Below are positions 17,674 to 19,320 of a stretch of DNA of 19,320 bases, in pieces; the stretch's first letter is position 1; every line of letters begins with the position of its first letter. The notes under the pieces are model-generated. The model saw nothing but the letters and a program-made list of their open reading frames with translations, searched no databases and was not told the origin of the DNA. A program made the position numbers and the translations under genes. Origin of the DNA: Streptomyces albidoflavus (GTDB lineage Bacteria; Actinomycetota; Actinomycetes; Streptomycetales; Streptomycetaceae); contig NZ_JOII01000055.1 in the NCBI RefSeq assembly GCF_000719955.1, positions 1-19,320 of the forward strand, read 5' to 3'.

Positions 17674-18714
17674 ATGTCCGGGAATCAGAATTTCATCAAT
17701 CACGTGGCTCTTGTACTGGATGCGAGTTCGTCGATGTCTCGCCTGAGTGGCAAGGTGATTGAGGTGGCTGATCAGCAGATCGCCTATCTGGCCCGCCGTT
17801 CTCGGGAGCTGGATCAGGAGACTCGTGTCACGGTGTACGTGTTCGCGAACAAGGTGGAGTGCGTCATTTACGACAAGGACGTTCTGCGGATGCCGTCGCT
17901 GAAGCAGCTCTACCGGGTCGGTGGCATGACGGCACTGCTCGCGGCCACTCTCACCTCGCAGCGGGAGCTCGCCCAGACCGCGCAGCTCTACGGTGACCAC
18001 AGCTTTCTGACGTTCGTGCTGACCGATGGCCAGGAGAACGCCAGCCACCGCTGTCCCGGTGCCCCTTCCCAGAAGCCGAAGGAACTGGTCGCAGCGGTCG
18101 CGCAGATGATCGAGACGCAGCAGGACAACTGGACACTGGCCGTCCTCGTGCCGGACCAGATGGGCAAGCGCGAGGCCATGCAGTACGGATTCCCGAAGGA
18201 CAACATCGCCATCTGGGACGCGACCAGCACGCAGGGTCTGCAAGAAGCGGGTCAGGTCATCCAGGAGGCCACGGAAAAGTTCATGGTGGGCCGCACCCAG
18301 GGCATCCGGGGTTCGCGAGCAGTGTTCTCCATGAGCGCGGAAGTAATCAACAAGGACACCATCAAGGCCGCCGGCCTGACTCCGCTGAACCCGTCGGATT
18401 ACCACCTGATCCCCGTGACACGCGACGCCGCCATCCGCGACTGGATCGTCTCGTCCGGTCACACCTACCGCACCGGCGGCGCTTTCTACCAGCTGAGCAA
18501 ATCGGAGAAGATCCAGCCGCGAAAGCAGATAGCCGTCCTGGAAAAGAAGACGGACCGCATCTACACGGGCCCGCAGGCCCGCACACTCCTCGGCCTGCCC
18601 GACATCGAGGTCCGAATCAAGCCGGACCACAACGACGATTTCACCATCTTCGTACAAAGCACCAGCGTGAACCGCAAACTCGCCCCTAACACAAGGGTCC
18701 TCTTCATGCCCTGA
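17674..18714 (+). CDS. VWA-domain protein with an unrecognised C-terminal domain
   Basis: A 346-residue, probably cytoplasmic protein without signal peptide or membrane segment. Residues about 8-200 form a von Willebrand factor A domain with an intact metal (MIDAS) site: D16, S18 and S20 in LDASSSM, T86 in GGMTAL, and D118 in LTDGQEN. Residues about 215-346 form a separate domain, starting near RGSRAVFSM and containing DYHLIPVTRDAAIRDW, YQLSKSEKIQ and QSTSVNRKLAPNT, that I cannot name. The ATG has AGGGGGA 6 bases upstream. The early codons (GCT, CTT, GTA, GAT, AGT, TCT) are clearly less GC-biased than in the genes to the left, suggesting transfer. VWA proteins of this kind occur in mobile or phage-related settings and in metal-dependent complexes; the role here is unknown. 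Confidence 0.85.
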   Translation: MSGNQNFINHVALVLDASSSMSRLSGKVIEVADQQIAYLARRSRELDQETRVTVYVFANKVECVIYDKDVLRMPSLKQLYRVGGMTALLAATLTSQRELAQTAQLYGDHSFLTFVLTDGQENASHRCPGAPSQKPKELVAAVAQMIETQQDNWTLAVLVPDQMGKREAMQYGFPKDNIAIWDATSTQGLQEAGQVIQEATEKFMVGRTQGIRGSRAVFSMSAEVINKDTIKAAGLTPLNPSDYHLIPVTRDAAIRDWIVSSGHTYRTGGAFYQLSKSEKIQPRKQIAVLEKKTDRIYTGPQARTLLGLPDIEVRIKPDHNDDFTIFVQSTSVNRKLAPNTRVLFMP

Positions 18715-18727
18715 CCCCGATTCGGGG
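18715..18727 (+). terminator. Short hairpin directly after the VWA gene
   Basis: CCCCGA and TCGGGG pair around a single T, directly after the TGA stop. The stem is GC-rich but short and is not followed by a T-tract, so its activity is doubtful. Confidence 0.35.
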
Positions 18728-18828
18728 CTCACTGGCTGTGGCTGTGCTCAGGTCGGCTCGGCAGTTCGGTGTGGACGGGCGGACGGTGTCTTCACCCCTT
18801 GTCCTCGCCTTCGGTGCCGTAGCTTGGG

Positions 18829-18945
18829 CCGTCTCTTCTGGATCACCATGAGGGTTGCGGCGAGGCGGAGTGCGGCCAGGTGAATGGTGGCCAGGGCGCA
18901 TCCCTGCTCGACCTTGTTGATGCATGGCTCGACGGTGTGCGTTGC
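18829..18945 (-). pseudogene. Decayed transposase C-terminus (IS5-like)
   Basis: Read on the minus strand, about 39 codons resemble the C-terminal end of IS5-type DDE transposases. HTVEPCINKVEQ matches the usual NTVERCINKLKQ, followed by ALAT and HLAALRLAATLMV, which match the later GLATRYDK and YLAALHIA segments. About 8-10 expected codons around the RGLATRYDK region are missing, and the catalytic Asp residues and upstream two thirds of the gene are absent. I see no terminal inverted repeats. The rest of the 331-base gap (18,715-19,045) contains no credible gene. This is an old fragment left by an insertion next to the acquired VWA gene. Confidence 0.55.
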
Positions 18946-19009
18946 TTGCAGGTCGCGCGGTCCGCGACGAGGTGGATCTTGCCGAGAGCGCTCACCACTC
19001 GTATCCATG

Positions 19010-19024
19010 ATGCGTATTTCGCAT
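19010..19024. promoter_or_regulatory. Palindrome upstream of the XRE gene
   Basis: ATGCG and CGCAT are perfect inverted arms around TATTT, 21 bases before the ATG of the partial XRE regulator. Its position suits an autoregulatory operator, but this is inferred from symmetry only. Confidence 0.45.
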
Positions 19025-19045
19025 GCTTGGGGTTAGGGTGTGTCC

Positions 19046-19320
19046 ATGGTGATGAGTACTGAGGAGTGTTTGCGTCTGACGGTGGCTGCTCTGATGCAAC
19101 TGACTGGGGAGCGGCAGCCTGATGTGGCTATGGCTATTGGTCTGACGCAGCCGCAGCTTAGTCGTCGTCAGTCGGGTAAGGCGTCATGGACTTTGAGTGA
19201 CTGTGACCGGCTTGCCGCGCACTGGGGTATGTCCACCCTTGATCTCTTGTCCGGTCCTACCCACGCTGCCGGTTGTCTGCCCGCGACCCGCCGTTCCACC
19301 ACGACCGGTACCCAGACCAC
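19046..19320 (+). CDS. XRE-type helix-turn-helix protein (3' partial)
   Basis: The first 91 codons of a gene cut by the window edge. Residues about 10-68 look like an XRE/Cro-type helix-turn-helix: DVAMAIGLTQPQLSRRQSG forms the recognition region and CDRLAAHWGMSTLDLL the later helices. A Thr/Arg-rich linker follows, so more protein lies beyond the edge. The ATG at 19,046 is chosen as the first in frame, and another lies two codons later; only a weak GGTTAGGG precedes them. Codon use is markedly less GC-rich (CGT, GCT, GGT, CTT, AGT) than in the biosynthetic genes, as expected for acquired DNA. A palindrome lies just upstream. The function is DNA binding; the target is unknown. Confidence 0.7.
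   Translation, partial: MVMSTEECLRLTVAALMQLTGERQPDVAMAIGLTQPQLSRRQSGKASWTLSDCDRLAAHWGMSTLDLLSGPTHAAGCLPATRRSTTTGTQT

Overview
The window looks like chromosomal DNA from Streptomyces or a close actinomycete. GC is very high, with strong G/C in third codon positions. Genes overlap by 4-8 bases, start codons include GTG and TTG, and leucine TTA codons are rare: I found only two in the genes called here. From about 17,670 to the right edge the third-position GC bias weakens, which suggests acquired DNA.

Left part (1-11,478, + strand): a single dense operon of natural-product genes, already open at the left edge. It encodes a polyketide synthase piece with ketosynthase and malonyl-type acyltransferase (KS-AT), an AlkC-type DNA alkylation-repair protein, and a second PKS piece with DH, KR and ACP domains fused to a C-terminal PLP-dependent alpha-oxoamine synthase. 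These are followed by a small unknown protein, a histone-deacetylase-like amidohydrolase, a type II thioesterase and a 14-helix MFS exporter. Together they suggest a short polyketide built by the two PKS pieces and released by decarboxylative condensation with an amino acid to give an alpha-amino ketone. The DNA glycosylase and exporter would protect the producer, and the deacetylase-like enzyme may unmask or trim an N-acyl intermediate. I do not recognise the product. A two-tier hairpin (11,498-11,549) ends this operon.

Middle part (11,564-13,835): two divergent, paralogous VOC/glyoxalase-fold proteins, a protein made of three tandem zinc-ribbon-like repeats, and a TetR regulator on the minus strand. 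Three copies of a near-identical 17-base imperfect palindrome lie in the VOC promoter region (two) and just upstream of tetR (one). This points to a small local regulon in which the TetR controls itself and the VOC pair.

Right-middle part (14,131-17,510, + strand): a regulator with an N-terminal XRE helix-turn-helix fused to a TetR module, followed by a carnitine catabolic set: a BKACE (DUF849) 3-dehydrocarnitine cleavage enzyme, L-carnitine dehydrogenase and betainyl-CoA thioesterase. They would convert L-carnitine to glycine betaine. A perfect 7-base inverted repeat with a 6-base spacer lies upstream of the regulator.

Right edge (17,674-19,320): a VWA-domain protein with an unrecognised C-terminal domain, a decayed transposase C-terminus on the minus strand, and the start of an XRE-type regulator cut by the window edge. 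I saw no tRNA, rRNA or CRISPR array.
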